DNA of 64,000 nt from Pseudomonadota bacterium (GCA_014584465.1 JACTMU010000111.1:42469-106468); one strand, 5' to 3'. Counted from the stretch's first letter, positions 16,667 through 25,943 are shown. Notes: generated by a model not told the origin, from the letters alone. Numbers and translations are program-made.

Positions 16667-16939
16667 ATGAACAAGGCACAATTGATTGAAAAAGTTGCTC
16701 AAGAAACCGAAATGACTAAAGCTGATACAGAGAGACTTCTTGATGCTTGTCTGGATACAATTCGTAAATCCGTCAAGAAGGGCGACGATGTGAAGCTCGT
16801 TGGTTTTGGCACTTTCACTAAAGCAAAAAGAAAGGCACGAACTGGCCGTAACCCTCAAACAGGTGAATCCATTAAGATTCCAGCAGCATGGTATCCTAAA
16901 TTCCGACCTGGAACTGAGTTCAAGGACATCGTACGATAA
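16667..16939 (+). CDS. hup: HU family DNA-binding protein
   Basis: 90 residues from the ATG at 16667, preceded by AGGAG with a five-base spacer; the upstream extension of the frame is not coding. It has the HU/IHF fold order: helices with LIEKVAQETEMTKADTERLL, then VGFGTFTKAKRKARTGRNP for the beta-arm that grips the minor groove (with the GRNP turn), and the terminal KFRPGTEFKDIV. HU compacts and bends DNA without strong sequence preference. It is monocistronic with a terminator about 110 bases downstream. Confidence 0.96.
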   Translation: MNKAQLIEKVAQETEMTKADTERLLDACLDTIRKSVKKGDDVKLVGFGTFTKAKRKARTGRNPQTGESIKIPAAWYPKFRPGTEFKDIVR

Positions 16940-17051
16940 TCCTGCTTAAGCATTGAGCAATTTCTGAGTTCACCTTTCTCTCAACCAAATGAAGAGAAAT
17001 GGTATGCTCAGGAGCATGTCGGGCCTAAATAATGCACTCGAACATGAACTG

Positions 17052-17088
17052 AAAAGGATCAGCTTAGGTTGATCCTTTTTGTTTTTTT
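17052..17088 (+). terminator. Rho-independent terminator downstream of HU
   Basis: AAAAGGATCA (17052-17061) pairs with TGATCCTTTT (17070-17079) across an eight-base loop, followed by TGTTTTTTT. The 110 bases between the HU stop and this hairpin contain no convincing gene. Confidence 0.88.
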
Positions 17089-17133
17089 GGACGTGTGGGC
17101 AGAGTCAAGAAGTCAACTCAACAAGGATGAGAG

Positions 17134-18129
17134 ATGACCATAGCGCAGTTTTCTACATCAGTCCGAAAGGTAGCTGTGTTGACCAGCGGAGGTGATGCTC
17201 CTGGGATGAATGCGGCGATACGGTCGACGGTTCGAACCGCGATTGATGGTGGTCTTGAGATCTTTGGTGTCTATCATGGATTCAAAGGACTGCTCAATCG
17301 AGAGATCTCTCCTCTATCTACAAGTTCGGTTGCCAACATCATTCAAACGGGTGGGACGATCCTAAAGACGGAGCGATGTCGTGAGTTTCTTGAGCCTCAG
17401 GTGCGCAAGAGTGCCGTTGAGATCTTAAGAGGCGCTGGGATTGATGCTCTTGTTTGCATTGGAGGAGATGGAACCTTTCGAGGGGCTCACCTGCTTTGGA
17501 AGGAGCATCAGTTCCCGGTGATCGGTGTTCCTGGGACGATCGACAATGACATCGTCGGGACCGACTTCACCATCGGCTTTGATACCGCCATCAATACGGC
17601 ATTGGATTGCATCGATCGAATTCGTGACACGGCTGCAAGTCACAATCGCCTCTTCATTGTGGAGGTGATGGGACGAAATTCTGGTTTCATTGCACTTGCG
17701 GTGGGACTGGCCTGCGGTGCTGAGGAGATCTTTATTCCAGAGCGTCCTGTCGTGATTGATCGTGTCGTGGATCGAATTCGTCAAGGCATGGACCGCGGGA
17801 AGAAGAGCAGCATCTTAGTTGCTGCAGAGGGGCAAAAGCCAGGCAGAGCCTATGACTTGGCTGAGGCCATTCGCAAGCGGGCTGGGTTTGAAGCCAAAGT
17901 TTGTGTTTTGGGTCACATCCAAAGAGGGGGAAAGCCTACGGCCACGGATCGCAATATGGCAAGTCGCATGTCGTTTGGTGCCATTCAGGCTCTTCAACAG
18001 AGATATTGTGATGCGATGGTAGCCATTCAATCGGGTCAAATCCAACTTGTTCCTCTGGAGACCACCTTTGATGGTGCCAAAAAGATCTCATTTGATCTCC
18101 TTGATCTCGTTCAGATTCTCTCGAAATAG
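17134..18129 (+). CDS. pfkA: ATP-dependent 6-phosphofructokinase
   Basis: 331 residues, close to the 320 of bacterial PfkA. Motifs in order: LTSGGDAPGMNAAIR (ATP site), IGGDGTFRGA (the GGDG with Gly typical of ATP- rather than PPi-using enzymes), PGTIDNDI with the catalytic Asp, GTDFTIGFDTAIN, and EVMGRNSGFIA for fructose-6-phosphate binding. It catalyses fructose-6-phosphate plus ATP to fructose-1,6-bisphosphate in glycolysis, in the cytoplasm. AAGGA sits just upstream of the ATG. It is a single-gene unit between the HU terminator and a large palindromic repeat. Confidence 0.96.
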   Translation: MTIAQFSTSVRKVAVLTSGGDAPGMNAAIRSTVRTAIDGGLEIFGVYHGFKGLLNREISPLSTSSVANIIQTGGTILKTERCREFLEPQVRKSAVEILRGAGIDALVCIGGDGTFRGAHLLWKEHQFPVIGVPGTIDNDIVGTDFTIGFDTAINTALDCIDRIRDTAASHNRLFIVEVMGRNSGFIALAVGLACGAEEIFIPERPVVIDRVVDRIRQGMDRGKKSSILVAAEGQKPGRAYDLAEAIRKRAGFEAKVCVLGHIQRGGKPTATDRNMASRMSFGAIQALQQRYCDAMVAIQSGQIQLVPLETTFDGAKKISFDLLDLVQILSK

Positions 18130-18184
18130 GAACCGAGTAAGATTGACAGCACGGCGTGAATCGAGTTTATTCGTAATGTCTATA

Positions 18185-18351
18185 TGGTGGCTGGCGCGAA
18201 ACCTGCTTTCGAGTGAATTTGCATAAGTTTTTCTTATACCGAGGCGAGCCGACGATGGGCTAGCCAAAGGCGCTAACTCGAGGAGGCTCAACAAAGGTAT
18301 ATGGAAAACTTATGACAAATTCACCGAAATGAGGTTTCGCGCCAGCCACCA
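18185..18351. repeat. 167-bp nested palindromic element (type A arms)
   Basis: The outer arms TGGTGGCTGGCGCGAAACCT (18185-18204) and its exact complement (18332-18351) enclose further imperfect pairing (GTGAATTTG, CATAAGTTTTTC with partners near 18300-18325). The central 55 bases (18258-18312, containing GCTAACTCGAGGAGGCTCAA) recur in inverted orientation at 43701-43755 in an element whose outer arms are different. The whole could fold into a hairpin of about 55 imperfect pairs. It lies between pfkA and livJ. No open reading frame is inside. Confidence 0.9.
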
Positions 18352-18431
18352 CAATAGTGTGTCCCACCAAGTGAAGAGACTAAATTTGGAGCCTAATACT
18401 TGGTGAATTGGATTAACTTTCAAAATGGAGA

Positions 18432-19610
18432 ATGAAGAAAATGTTTAAGAAAAGTCTATGGTCTTTTGCCTTTCTTGCTCTGTCGATGGCAGGTTGTACA
18501 AAAAAGGAGTCTTCTCCAACAGAAGGGGGAAGTGCTCAAAAAGGATCTTCACAAGAGATTGTGGTTGGGGAGTTTGGATCGATGACTGGTCCCAATGCAA
18601 CTTTTGGTGTGAGCACTCATAGGGGCATTGAGCTTGCATTTGAAGAGGTGAATCAAAAGGGTGGAATTCAGGGAAAGAAGCTCAAATTGATCTCTTTGGA
18701 TGACCAGGGAAAACCTGAAGAGGCTGCGGCCGTGGTCAGTCGTTTGATCACTCAGAACAATGTTGTAGCCCTCTTGGGAGAGGTTGCAAGCAGCAACTCA
18801 TTGGCTGCAGCGCCCATTGCTCAAAGATATAAGATTCCTATGATCAGTCCAAGCTCGACCAACCCTAAGGTCACAGAGGTTGGCGATTACATCTTTCGCG
18901 TCTGCTTTATCGATCCGTTTCAAGGAACCGTCATGGCCAAATTTGCTCACGAACATCTTAAGGCCAAAAAAGTGGCGATCTTAAGAGATGTAAAGAATGA
19001 CTACAGCGTGGGGTTGGCCGACTTTTTTACTGAAAAGTTCAAAGCTTTGGGTGGCCAAATTGTCGCCGATGTGAGCTACGTGGCCGGTGATTCTGATTTC
19101 AAAGCACAGCTAACTCAAGTTCGCAGCACTCAACCCGACGCAATCTTCATCCCAGGGTACTACACCGAAGTGGGGCTCATCGCTCGACAGGTCCGAGAGC
19201 TTGGCATTAAGGCGACCCTATTAGGTGGAGATGGTTGGGACAGTTCGAAGCTCTACGAAATTGGAAAGGACTCCATCAACGGCTCTTTCTTCTCCAACCA
19301 CTACACAACTGAGAGCACGGATGCATCGGTGAAGGAGTTCATTGATGCCTACAACAAGAAGTATCAAGAGGTCCCTGATGGTTTGGCGGCTCTTGGTTAT
19401 GATGCCGCTCGCATTTTGATTTCATCTTTAAGTCGTATTTCAGGTGAAATCACATCGACTGCGATTCGAGATGAAGTGGCAAAGACCAAGGAGTTTAAGG
19501 GAGTCACGGGGGTGATCACAATCAATGAAAAACGTGATGCGATTAAGAGTGCCGTTGTGGTTCAAGTTGATGGAGCTTCCAATCGCTACGTGACAACGGT
19601 TGAGCCTTGA
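18432..19610 (+). CDS. livJ: Branched-chain amino acid ABC transporter, substrate-binding lipoprotein
   Basis: 392 residues. The lipoprotein signal has lipobox SMAGC (Cys about 22) and a Ser/Gly-rich linker. The mature part is a type I periplasmic binding protein of the Leu/Ile/Val family: IVVGEFGSMTGPNATFG, ELAFEEVNQKGGIQGKKL, VVALLGEVASSNSLAAAPIA, and IPMISPSSTNPKVTEVGDYI are characteristic. It captures the substrate for the LivHMGF importer. In Gram-negatives LivJ is usually free in the periplasm; a lipid anchor, as here, is the Gram-positive style but also occurs in some diderms. First gene of the liv operon. Confidence 0.92.
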   Translation: MKKMFKKSLWSFAFLALSMAGCTKKESSPTEGGSAQKGSSQEIVVGEFGSMTGPNATFGVSTHRGIELAFEEVNQKGGIQGKKLKLISLDDQGKPEEAAAVVSRLITQNNVVALLGEVASSNSLAAAPIAQRYKIPMISPSSTNPKVTEVGDYIFRVCFIDPFQGTVMAKFAHEHLKAKKVAILRDVKNDYSVGLADFFTEKFKALGGQIVADVSYVAGDSDFKAQLTQVRSTQPDAIFIPGYYTEVGLIARQVRELGIKATLLGGDGWDSSKLYEIGKDSINGSFFSNHYTTESTDASVKEFIDAYNKKYQEVPDGLAALGYDAARILISSLSRISGEITSTAIRDEVAKTKEFKGVTGVITINEKRDAIKSAVVVQVDGASNRYVTTVEP

Positions 19611-20523
19611 TCGACCGTTTGTGCAAGATTTTGTTCAACACCTCATCAATGGGATCAGTTTAGGGAGCATTTACGCTCTGATTGCGCTGGGGTATACCAT
19701 GGTTTATGGTATTCTCCAGCTGATCAATTTTGCACATGCCGATGTCTACATGGTCGGGGCTTTTGCGGCTTACTATGTGGCCCGCTTTTTTGGGATTGAT
19801 TCCAGCCCTGGGATCTCGACGTTGATTCTTCTCTTAATTGTATCGATGGTGAGTTGCAGCGTCTTGGGTCTTCTGATTGAACGATTCGCCTATCGACCAT
19901 TACGAAATTCGCCCCGTCTCAATATTCTGATCACGGCCATTGGGGTGAGTTTTTTTCTTGAGTACTTGGGGCAGATCGTCTTTGGACCTGATCCTAAGGT
20001 TTTTCCTGATGTGCTGGTGGATGCAAACCTCTTCTCCTGGGGACAGGTTCAACTTCGCTCCTTTGATGTCGCAATCTTTTGTGTTGTGATGATCACCATG
20101 TTGGCTCTCAACTTTCTGATTTATCGAACGAAAGTAGGAAAGGCGATGAGAGCTGTGAGCTCCAATCAACAGGTGGCCGCTTTGATGGGGGTCAATGTGG
20201 ATCGGATCATTGCAGTGACCTTTGTGATAGGTTCTTCTTTGGCAGGAGTGGGGAGTGTTTTGGTTGGGATGAAGTATCCCAAGATTGATCCCCTGATGGG
20301 ACTGCTGATCGGTCTTAAAGCCTTTGTGGCTGCAGTATTGGGAGGCATTGGAAACCTTATGGGTGCCATCTTGGGAGGAATCATCATGGGACTCTCTGAG
20401 GAGATGGTGGTTGGATATTGGGCCAGCACCTACCGGGACGCATTGGCCTTTGGCATTCTCATTTTGATTTTGATTTTTCGACCAGCTGGGCTTCTTGGAA
20501 AGAGCCAGATCGAGAAGGTCTAG
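19600..20523 (+). CDS. livH: Branched-chain amino acid ABC permease LivH
   Basis: 307 residues from TTG at 19600, overlapping the livJ stop by 11 bases; GTG at 19621 is an alternative start and neither has a clear Shine-Dalgarno sequence. It contains about eight hydrophobic segments and the LivH signatures GISLGSIYALIALGYTMVYG, INFAHADVYMVGAF, and ALMGVNVDRIIAVTF near the coupling loop. It is an inner-membrane translocation subunit pairing with LivM. Confidence 0.93.
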   Translation: MSLDRPFVQDFVQHLINGISLGSIYALIALGYTMVYGILQLINFAHADVYMVGAFAAYYVARFFGIDSSPGISTLILLLIVSMVSCSVLGLLIERFAYRPLRNSPRLNILITAIGVSFFLEYLGQIVFGPDPKVFPDVLVDANLFSWGQVQLRSFDVAIFCVVMITMLALNFLIYRTKVGKAMRAVSSNQQVAALMGVNVDRIIAVTFVIGSSLAGVGSVLVGMKYPKIDPLMGLLIGLKAFVAAVLGGIGNLMGAILGGIIMGLSEEMVVGYWASTYRDALAFGILILILIFRPAGLLGKSQIEKV

Positions 20524-20525
20524 AT

Positions 20526-21563
20526 ATGAAGCCAGAGCCTAAGACCCTTTTTAAGAAGTCGCTCATTGTTCCGATCATCTCCGTTTTTCTTGTGATTGCT
20601 TTTGCTTTGTTCATCGATTTGAGTGTCAACGCCTACATTCAGCTCCTTTTCATCTACATTTGTGTCAATGCGATCATGGGGTTGGGATTGAATTTGGTCA
20701 ATGGACTCACAGGTCAGTTCTCCATTGGTCATGCGGGATTCATGGCTGTAGGAGCCTATCTTTCGGCTTATGTGAGCACGAAGATCTCCTTTTTTGCCGC
20801 TCCATTTGAGATGTTCAACTTTCCGATCTATGCGATCAGTGGAGGGTTGCTTGCGGCAACAGCAGGTCTTGTCGTAGGACTTCCCTCGTTGAGACTCAGA
20901 GGAGATTATCTTGCAATTGTGACTTTGGGGTTTGGCGAAATCATTCGAGTGGTTCTGCTCAACGTGGACGCCATTGGTGGAGCCCGCGGCTTTTATGGAA
21001 TTCCTGGATTTCAGGATTTGGTAGTTTCAATTGGTGGAACTCCGATCGTCGTGCATGCATTCTTTTTGGGATTTGTTCATGCACTTCTTTGGTTGTTGGT
21101 CACATTCCTGGTCATTTGGCGGCTGGTTCGAAGCACTCACGGAAGGGCCTTTAAGAGTGTTCGTGAAGATGAGATTGCAGCTGAGGCCATGGGAATCAAT
21201 ACGACTAAGGTGAAGGTGCGGGCTTTTGTGCTCTCAAGTTTTTTTGCCGGAGTGGCAGGTTCGATCTTTGCCCACTTTGCCAACTATTTGAATCCTTCGA
21301 CCTTTAGCTTTATTAAGAGTGTGGATGCCATCATCATTGTGGTCTTAGGTGGTATGGGGAGTCTCACGGGGTCCTTAATTGCGGCAGTCGTCATCACACT
21401 TCTTCCTGAGATTTTACGACCACTTCAAGAGATCACTGGAGTAGATCTACGGATGGTCATCTATGCATTGCTTCTCATTGTTTTGATGATTGTTCGCCCT
21501 AAGGGAATTATGGGATCTAAGGAGCTACCTGATCTTTGGAGAGGTGATGCCAAAACTACTTGA
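20526..21563 (+). CDS. livM: Branched-chain amino acid ABC permease LivM
   Basis: 345 residues from the ATG at 20526, three bases after the livH stop and with AAGG upstream; the longer frame lies inside livH. Eight to ten hydrophobic segments include GLGLNLVNGLTGQFSIGHAG (LivM signature), LAIVTLGFGEIIRVV and the coupling segment AAEAMGINTTKVKVRAF. The end VRPKGIMG is typical. It overlaps livG by 17 bases. Confidence 0.93.
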   Translation: MKPEPKTLFKKSLIVPIISVFLVIAFALFIDLSVNAYIQLLFIYICVNAIMGLGLNLVNGLTGQFSIGHAGFMAVGAYLSAYVSTKISFFAAPFEMFNFPIYAISGGLLAATAGLVVGLPSLRLRGDYLAIVTLGFGEIIRVVLLNVDAIGGARGFYGIPGFQDLVVSIGGTPIVVHAFFLGFVHALLWLLVTFLVIWRLVRSTHGRAFKSVREDEIAAEAMGINTTKVKVRAFVLSSFFAGVAGSIFAHFANYLNPSTFSFIKSVDAIIIVVLGGMGSLTGSLIAAVVITLLPEILRPLQEITGVDLRMVIYALLLIVLMIVRPKGIMGSKELPDLWRGDAKTT

Positions 21564-22317
21564 AGTTCAAGAGATCACGATGCAGTTTGGCGGTCTTAAG
21601 GCGGTGGACCGCTTCAGCATGGAGCTGAGTCAAGGTGAGCTTGTGGGGCTTATCGGTCCCAACGGAGCAGGAAAAACGACGGTATTCAACATGTTGACCG
21701 GAGTTTATACACCAACTTCGGGAGATGTTCTCTTTGAATCCTCCTCCATCAAGGGACTTAAACCCTATCAGATCAGCCATTTGGGGCTGACCCGCACCTT
21801 TCAGAACATTCGTCTTTTTAAAGATCTTTCAGTGCTCGACAATGTCTTGATTGCCTGTGATCAGCACATTGCCTATGGAATGTTGGCGTCGGTTCTTAAG
21901 ACTCCCTTCTATTTTAAAGAGGAGATGATCTATCAAGAGAAGGCACTTGAACTTCTTAAGATTTTTCGTTTGGAACACAAATGCCAGGAACTTGCATCAG
22001 CACTTCCCTATGGAGATCAGAGAAAACTTGAAATCATTCGTGCGTTGGCGACAGATCCGAAGATGATTCTACTTGATGAGCCCGCAGCTGGCATGAACCA
22101 TGCTGAAACCCATGATTTGATGAAGACCATTGTTCGAATTCGAGATGAGTTTCAGTTGACCGTACTTTTGATTGAACATGACATGAAACTCGTGATGGGA
22201 ATCTGCGAACGCATCTTTGTTTTGGATCACGGAGTGACCATTGCTGTGGGAGATCCAGGTTCCATTCAGACCAATACAAAGGTCATTGAAGCCTATTTGG
22301 GAGTCGATGAGTCATGA
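21547..22317 (+). CDS. livG: Branched-chain amino acid ABC ATPase LivG
   Basis: 256 residues from the ATG at 21547 (GGAGAGG just ahead). Walker A is GPNGAGKT, the Q-loop lies in TRTFQNIRLF, the signature is divergent (SALPYGDQRKLEIIRAL), and Walker B is MILLDEPAAGMN with the LivG-typical AAGMN tail. The H-loop is LIEHDM. It drives import together with LivF. The usual LSYG of the signature is replaced by LPYG, as in many LivG proteins. Confidence 0.94.
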   Translation: MPKLLEVQEITMQFGGLKAVDRFSMELSQGELVGLIGPNGAGKTTVFNMLTGVYTPTSGDVLFESSSIKGLKPYQISHLGLTRTFQNIRLFKDLSVLDNVLIACDQHIAYGMLASVLKTPFYFKEEMIYQEKALELLKIFRLEHKCQELASALPYGDQRKLEIIRALATDPKMILLDEPAAGMNHAETHDLMKTIVRIRDEFQLTVLLIEHDMKLVMGICERIFVLDHGVTIAVGDPGSIQTNTKVIEAYLGVDES

Positions 22318-23024
22318 ATCCAATACTCAAGATCAAAGATCTCAATGTCTCCTATGGATCGATTCACGCAATCAAAGGTATCAGCTTTTCCGTCATGCAG
22401 GGAGAGATTGTCTCTCTGATTGGAGCTAATGGAGCTGGGAAGACAACGACCCTCAAAGCCATTTCAGGGCTTTTGCCATTTAAGGGGTTGATTGAACTTG
22501 AGGGACGAAATCTCAGCGGCACGAAACCTCATCAGATTGTTCAAATGGGGCTTTCTCAGGCTCCTGAAGGGCGAGGAATCTTTGCCCCTTTGACAGTCAA
22601 AGAGAATTTGGAGATGGGTGCCTATCATCGAAGCGACGGAAAGATTGGCGACGACATGGAGTATTGTCTTAAACTCTTCCCACGGCTTAAAGAGCGTCTC
22701 AAGCAGGTTGCAGGGACTCTTTCCGGCGGAGAGCAACAGATGGTTGCCATTGCTCGTTCGCTCATGGCTCGCCCTCGACTTTTGATGTTGGATGAGCCAT
22801 CGTTGGGGTTGGCTCCCCAGATTGTTTCTCAGATCTTTTCGATCATCAAACGAATCAATTCGGAGGATGGAGTCACACTTTTACTGGTTGAACAGAATGC
22901 GCGAATGGCTCTTAAGATTGCTCATCGCGCCTATGTGATCGAGACAGGGCAGATCAAACTTGAAGGGAAGGGTGTGGATCTTCTTGACAACGACTCCGTT
23001 CGTGCCGCTTATCTCGGTGGTTGA
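22314..23024 (+). CDS. livF: Branched-chain amino acid ABC ATPase LivF
   Basis: 236 residues, ATGA overlap with livG. Walker A is GANGAGKTT, the signature is LSGGEQQMVAIARSL, Walker B is LLMLDEPSLGLAP and the H-loop is LLVEQNA. LivF is the second ATPase of the branched-chain amino acid importer. Its stop overlaps the TTG start of the next gene (TTGA at 23021-23024), so the fusion protein gene is part of the same operon. Confidence 0.94.
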   Translation: MNPILKIKDLNVSYGSIHAIKGISFSVMQGEIVSLIGANGAGKTTTLKAISGLLPFKGLIELEGRNLSGTKPHQIVQMGLSQAPEGRGIFAPLTVKENLEMGAYHRSDGKIGDDMEYCLKLFPRLKERLKQVAGTLSGGEQQMVAIARSLMARPRLLMLDEPSLGLAPQIVSQIFSIIKRINSEDGVTLLLVEQNARMALKIAHRAYVIETGQIKLEGKGVDLLDNDSVRAAYLGG

Positions 23025-25276
23025 ACGTGCGATCTCTTTTATTTTGCAGCTGTCTTCTTTTTACTCAGATCTCTCTGGGCGCAACTCTGTTTTACAACGG
23101 CCACATCTTTTCTGGCGAAGAGAGTCGGTTTGATCTCTCATGGCTGGTGGTGGATGAAGGAAGAGTTCTTGAGGTTGGGTCCACAGAGACCATTCCCGCC
23201 CGCTGGCAGGAGTTGCGCGACAAGGTCGATCTGAAGAAGAGATACCTGGTGCCAGGATTCATTGATGCTCAAGTCTATTTTATTGAGGGAGGGTGGGCGC
23301 TCCTAGAATCCAAACCAGTGATTCGACCATTTGAACAGAAGATTGAGTTGACCCCTCATCAAGTATCATCAGCCATTCTTTTAGCTCAACGACGTGCGCT
23401 CTCATTGGGGATTACGACCATTAGGGACAACACCTTTGACCCTGCATGGGCGACGGAGTATCGAAGACTGGCAACAACGGGACTTCTTAAGATGAGAGTG
23501 GCCCTTCAATCCTATGGGAAGATACAGGAGACGAAGTTTCTTATGAAGTCGGTTCGTCACCCTCAGAGTGGAGATCGGCTCTTCTATTTTGGACCTAAGT
23601 ACTTTCTTGAGGACTCTTCCTTTTCTGAAGAGGATCTTCGAAGAATTATGATCTTTTCTGACCGCTACGGGCTTGGTTTTCACCTTACTCAGGATGATCA
23701 ACTGAAGCGTTTGGCGAATGTAAAAAAATCGATTTCCATCCCAACGGCAAAGAAGCCTCTGCCTGATGTGATCGAGTCGTGCGAAAAATGCAGCGTCGGA
23801 GAGATCAAGAGGGCTTTTGAGCAAGGATTTCGTGTTGTGTTGTCAACTCATCCGATGGCAACCCATGTTGGAACAGATGAAGAAAAGAAGCTTGGGCTCA
23901 GGACACCCTCACTCCTTGAAGTCATTGATTCCGGAGTCGAACCAGCTTTGGCATCAGGCTGGCCGAGAGGTGATTCGAGAGATCTTCTATCACCGATGAG
24001 GAACGTGGCCTTGAGCATCCACAATCAAAACCTCTCAGAGGATCAAAAGGGTCATGTTCTTCGAGCCATTACGACCAACGCTGCCGGAGCGGTCGGTCGG
24101 GGTGATGATCTTGGCAAGATTAAAGTTGGTTATCGTGCAGATTTTGTCCTGTTGGATCGATCTCCGCTTTTACTTTCTAAAAGTGAAAGTGCTCAACCCA
24201 GAGTCTTAGTGACCTACATCGACGGGGAAAAAGTTTACGATGCTAGCGAAAATTCAACTCCTTTGGATCCTCCCTCTGAAAATCGAGATCGAGGGTGGCC
24301 CATGGGTCGAGCAATGAGTCCCATTGTCGGATATGATCAAACGGTTGGCTTTATTGGAGGTGCCGCTCTCTTCTTCTATCCTTACCACATTCCTGGATGG
24401 CAGGGAGAGTTTCAAACCTATTACTTGCCTTCGCAAGGGCGAGTGAAAGTCATAACTGAGTGGAGTCGTCGAAAATTCACCGACTCCTTAAGTCCGTTCA
24501 TTCGTTATACCTTTCGAAACACTCGATCTCGGTACTTCGGAGTTGGAGACTCCACTTCGAGTGAGACCCTCTTTATGACAGATCCAACAGCACATCTTGC
24601 CGATTTGGGGGTCACAGTCCATTGGACCGAGAATCTAAATGCAATCATTGAAGCACAGACGCATCAGGTGCAGGAGGTTGAGGAGTCCCAAATCTTAGAA
24701 TTTGCAAAGGAAGCAGAGGGGCGAGTCAGTGGTGACTATCTAGGTGTTCGAGCCTCCTTAGAGTGGAATACAAGAGAGAGTCAATTTTCTACCCGTTTTG
24801 GATCGAGAGCGGTTTTGTGGATCGAGCATTGGTTCCGTCAGGCTGGGGAGAGTCTAAGTCGTCAAAGGGGAGGGTTTCAGGTGCAGCACTTCACACCACT
24901 TGTGGCACCAAACCTTGTTTTGGCGTCGCGATTTGAAGTTGGTGGCTCTCAGGGAGAGGTTGCCTATGAAACCAATTTTTCACTTGGTGGAAATCGAGAG
25001 CTTCGTGGTTATTATGGAAACCGATTTCGTGGCCATCACTACTGGCTTGGATCTGAGGAGTTACGCTTTCCCTTGTGGTCGATCTTTTCGGGAGTCTGTT
25101 TTGTCGATTTTGGATCCATTTGGCTCAATGACGAGAAATCCAATGGAATCAGGTCTTCAGGGGGGATGGGGTTACGAATAGGTCTTCCACCCGATGGACT
25201 GATCAAGGTGAGGCTCGATTTTGGCTTTGCACCCGATCAATCGGGACTCTTTCTTGCCTTCAACGAGGCCTTCTAG
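23021..25276 (+). CDS. Amidohydrolase-like domain fused to an Omp85-type outer-membrane barrel
   Basis: 751 residues from TTG at 23021 (GTG at 23027 is an alternative). Residues 1-20 form a signal peptide ending LGA. Residues 21 to about 408 follow the amidohydrolase-3 (YtcJ-like) pattern: LFYNGHIFSGE, LVPGFIDAQVYF, ALSLGITTIRD, TTNAAGAVGRGDDLG and GKIKVGYRADFVLLD. The metal ligands are gone: the usual FID-H-H is FIDAQVYF (Gln and Tyr for His), and the usual GSDWP is ASGWP (Gly313 for Asp), so hydrolase activity is unlikely. Residues from about 425 to 751 are strand-rich and contain NFSLGGNRELRGYYGNRFRG, the Omp85/BamA loop-6 RGY motif, ending with a C-terminal Phe. It probably sits in the outer membrane with the dead enzyme domain in the periplasm. 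Coupling to livF suggests a role in ligand uptake or display; this is inference. Confidence 0.8.
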   Translation: MNVRSLLFCSCLLFTQISLGATLFYNGHIFSGEESRFDLSWLVVDEGRVLEVGSTETIPARWQELRDKVDLKKRYLVPGFIDAQVYFIEGGWALLESKPVIRPFEQKIELTPHQVSSAILLAQRRALSLGITTIRDNTFDPAWATEYRRLATTGLLKMRVALQSYGKIQETKFLMKSVRHPQSGDRLFYFGPKYFLEDSSFSEEDLRRIMIFSDRYGLGFHLTQDDQLKRLANVKKSISIPTAKKPLPDVIESCEKCSVGEIKRAFEQGFRVVLSTHPMATHVGTDEEKKLGLRTPSLLEVIDSGVEPALASGWPRGDSRDLLSPMRNVALSIHNQNLSEDQKGHVLRAITTNAAGAVGRGDDLGKIKVGYRADFVLLDRSPLLLSKSESAQPRVLVTYIDGEKVYDASENSTPLDPPSENRDRGWPMGRAMSPIVGYDQTVGFIGGAALFFYPYHIPGWQGEFQTYYLPSQGRVKVITEWSRRKFTDSLSPFIRYTFRNTRSRYFGVGDSTSSETLFMTDPTAHLADLGVTVHWTENLNAIIEAQTHQVQEVEESQILEFAKEAEGRVSGDYLGVRASLEWNTRESQFSTRFGSRAVLWIEHWFRQAGESLSRQRGGFQVQHFTPLVAPNLVLASRFEVGGSQGEVAYETNFSLGGNRELRGYYGNRFRGHHYWLGSEELRFPLWSIFSGVCFVDFGSIWLNDEKSNGIRSSGGMGLRIGLPPDGLIKVRLDFGFAPDQSGLFLAFNEAF

Positions 25277-25311
25277 TTTCGCTTAGATCCGTATGGTTTC
25301 GTGACACATGA

Positions 25312-25387
25312 GAGGCGCAGTTGGAATCTGCGCCTCAAAAGAGAACTGGACGCCTCAAGCTCAACAACAGTGATTGTTGAGCTTGAG
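25312..25387. terminator. Two adjacent hairpins between convergent genes
   Basis: GAGGCGCAG (25312-25320) pairs with CTGCGCCTC (25328-25336), and CTCAAGCTCAACAA (25354-25367) pairs with its complement (25374-25387) over a six-base loop. Both lie between the convergent fusion gene and the minus-strand gene at 25404. Neither has a T run, so they may be processing or rho-dependent ends rather than intrinsic terminators. Confidence 0.5.
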
Positions 25388-25403
25388 ATCAGATCAATGG
25401 GGC

Positions 25404-25943
25404 CTAGTGTAGGTAGGAGCCAAGAATCATGAAGATAAGATGAACGGAATATCCGTAGCAGGCTTCCCCATTTTCGATTGAAAAGGAGACCTTTTCGTTT
25501 CCGAGGTCTGCTGTGTAGGTAGGATTCTTGAAGTGGTTGTTCTCAAAAGAGGCAGCTTCGATCTGAACTGGAATCTCCTTATTGTTGACTCGAACCACGA
25601 TGAGGTTGGATTCAGGTTCGACACGGTCAAGCTCAATGATCGTTGTGAAACTCTCATCCTTAGTGGTGTGGTGGATAATGCCGCCGATGCGCTGCTCGTT
25701 TCGATAAAAACGGGCATCAATCATTTTACCATCTCTCCAAATTTTGAGCTCTGAGCTGAAATCCTCTTCATTCATCTTGCCCATAATGATGAAATCACGA
25801 ATGGATCCTGCGATGCCATGGTTGACCATTTTGAGATCGATGTTTGTGCCTTTGATGCTGGTAAGACCATGTTCACCTGCTTGAGCTTGGGCGAAAACAA
25901 GGGTCATAAGTGAGCTTACCAGAAGCGCTGTAACTTTTCTCAT
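25404..25943 (-). CDS. Unrecognised secreted protein (179 aa)
   Basis: A Sec signal peptide (about 1-22, ending AQAQAG) precedes a beta-rich domain of about 155 residues with no recognised family. It includes a central stretch of Ile/Met-rich strand sequence (IRDFIIMGKM) and a hydrophobic C-terminal end (VHLIFMILGSYLH) with one cysteine just before. The ATG at 25943 follows AAGGAG with an eight-base spacer. The gene is convergent with the fusion gene and separated by about 180 bases from the next minus-strand operon. Confidence 0.7.
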   Translation of the reverse strand: MRKVTALLVSSLMTLVFAQAQAGEHGLTSIKGTNIDLKMVNHGIAGSIRDFIIMGKMNEEDFSSELKIWRDGKMIDARFYRNEQRIGGIIHHTTKDESFTTIIELDRVEPESNLIVVRVNNKEIPVQIEAASFENNHFKNPTYTADLGNEKVSFSIENGEACYGYSVHLIFMILGSYLH

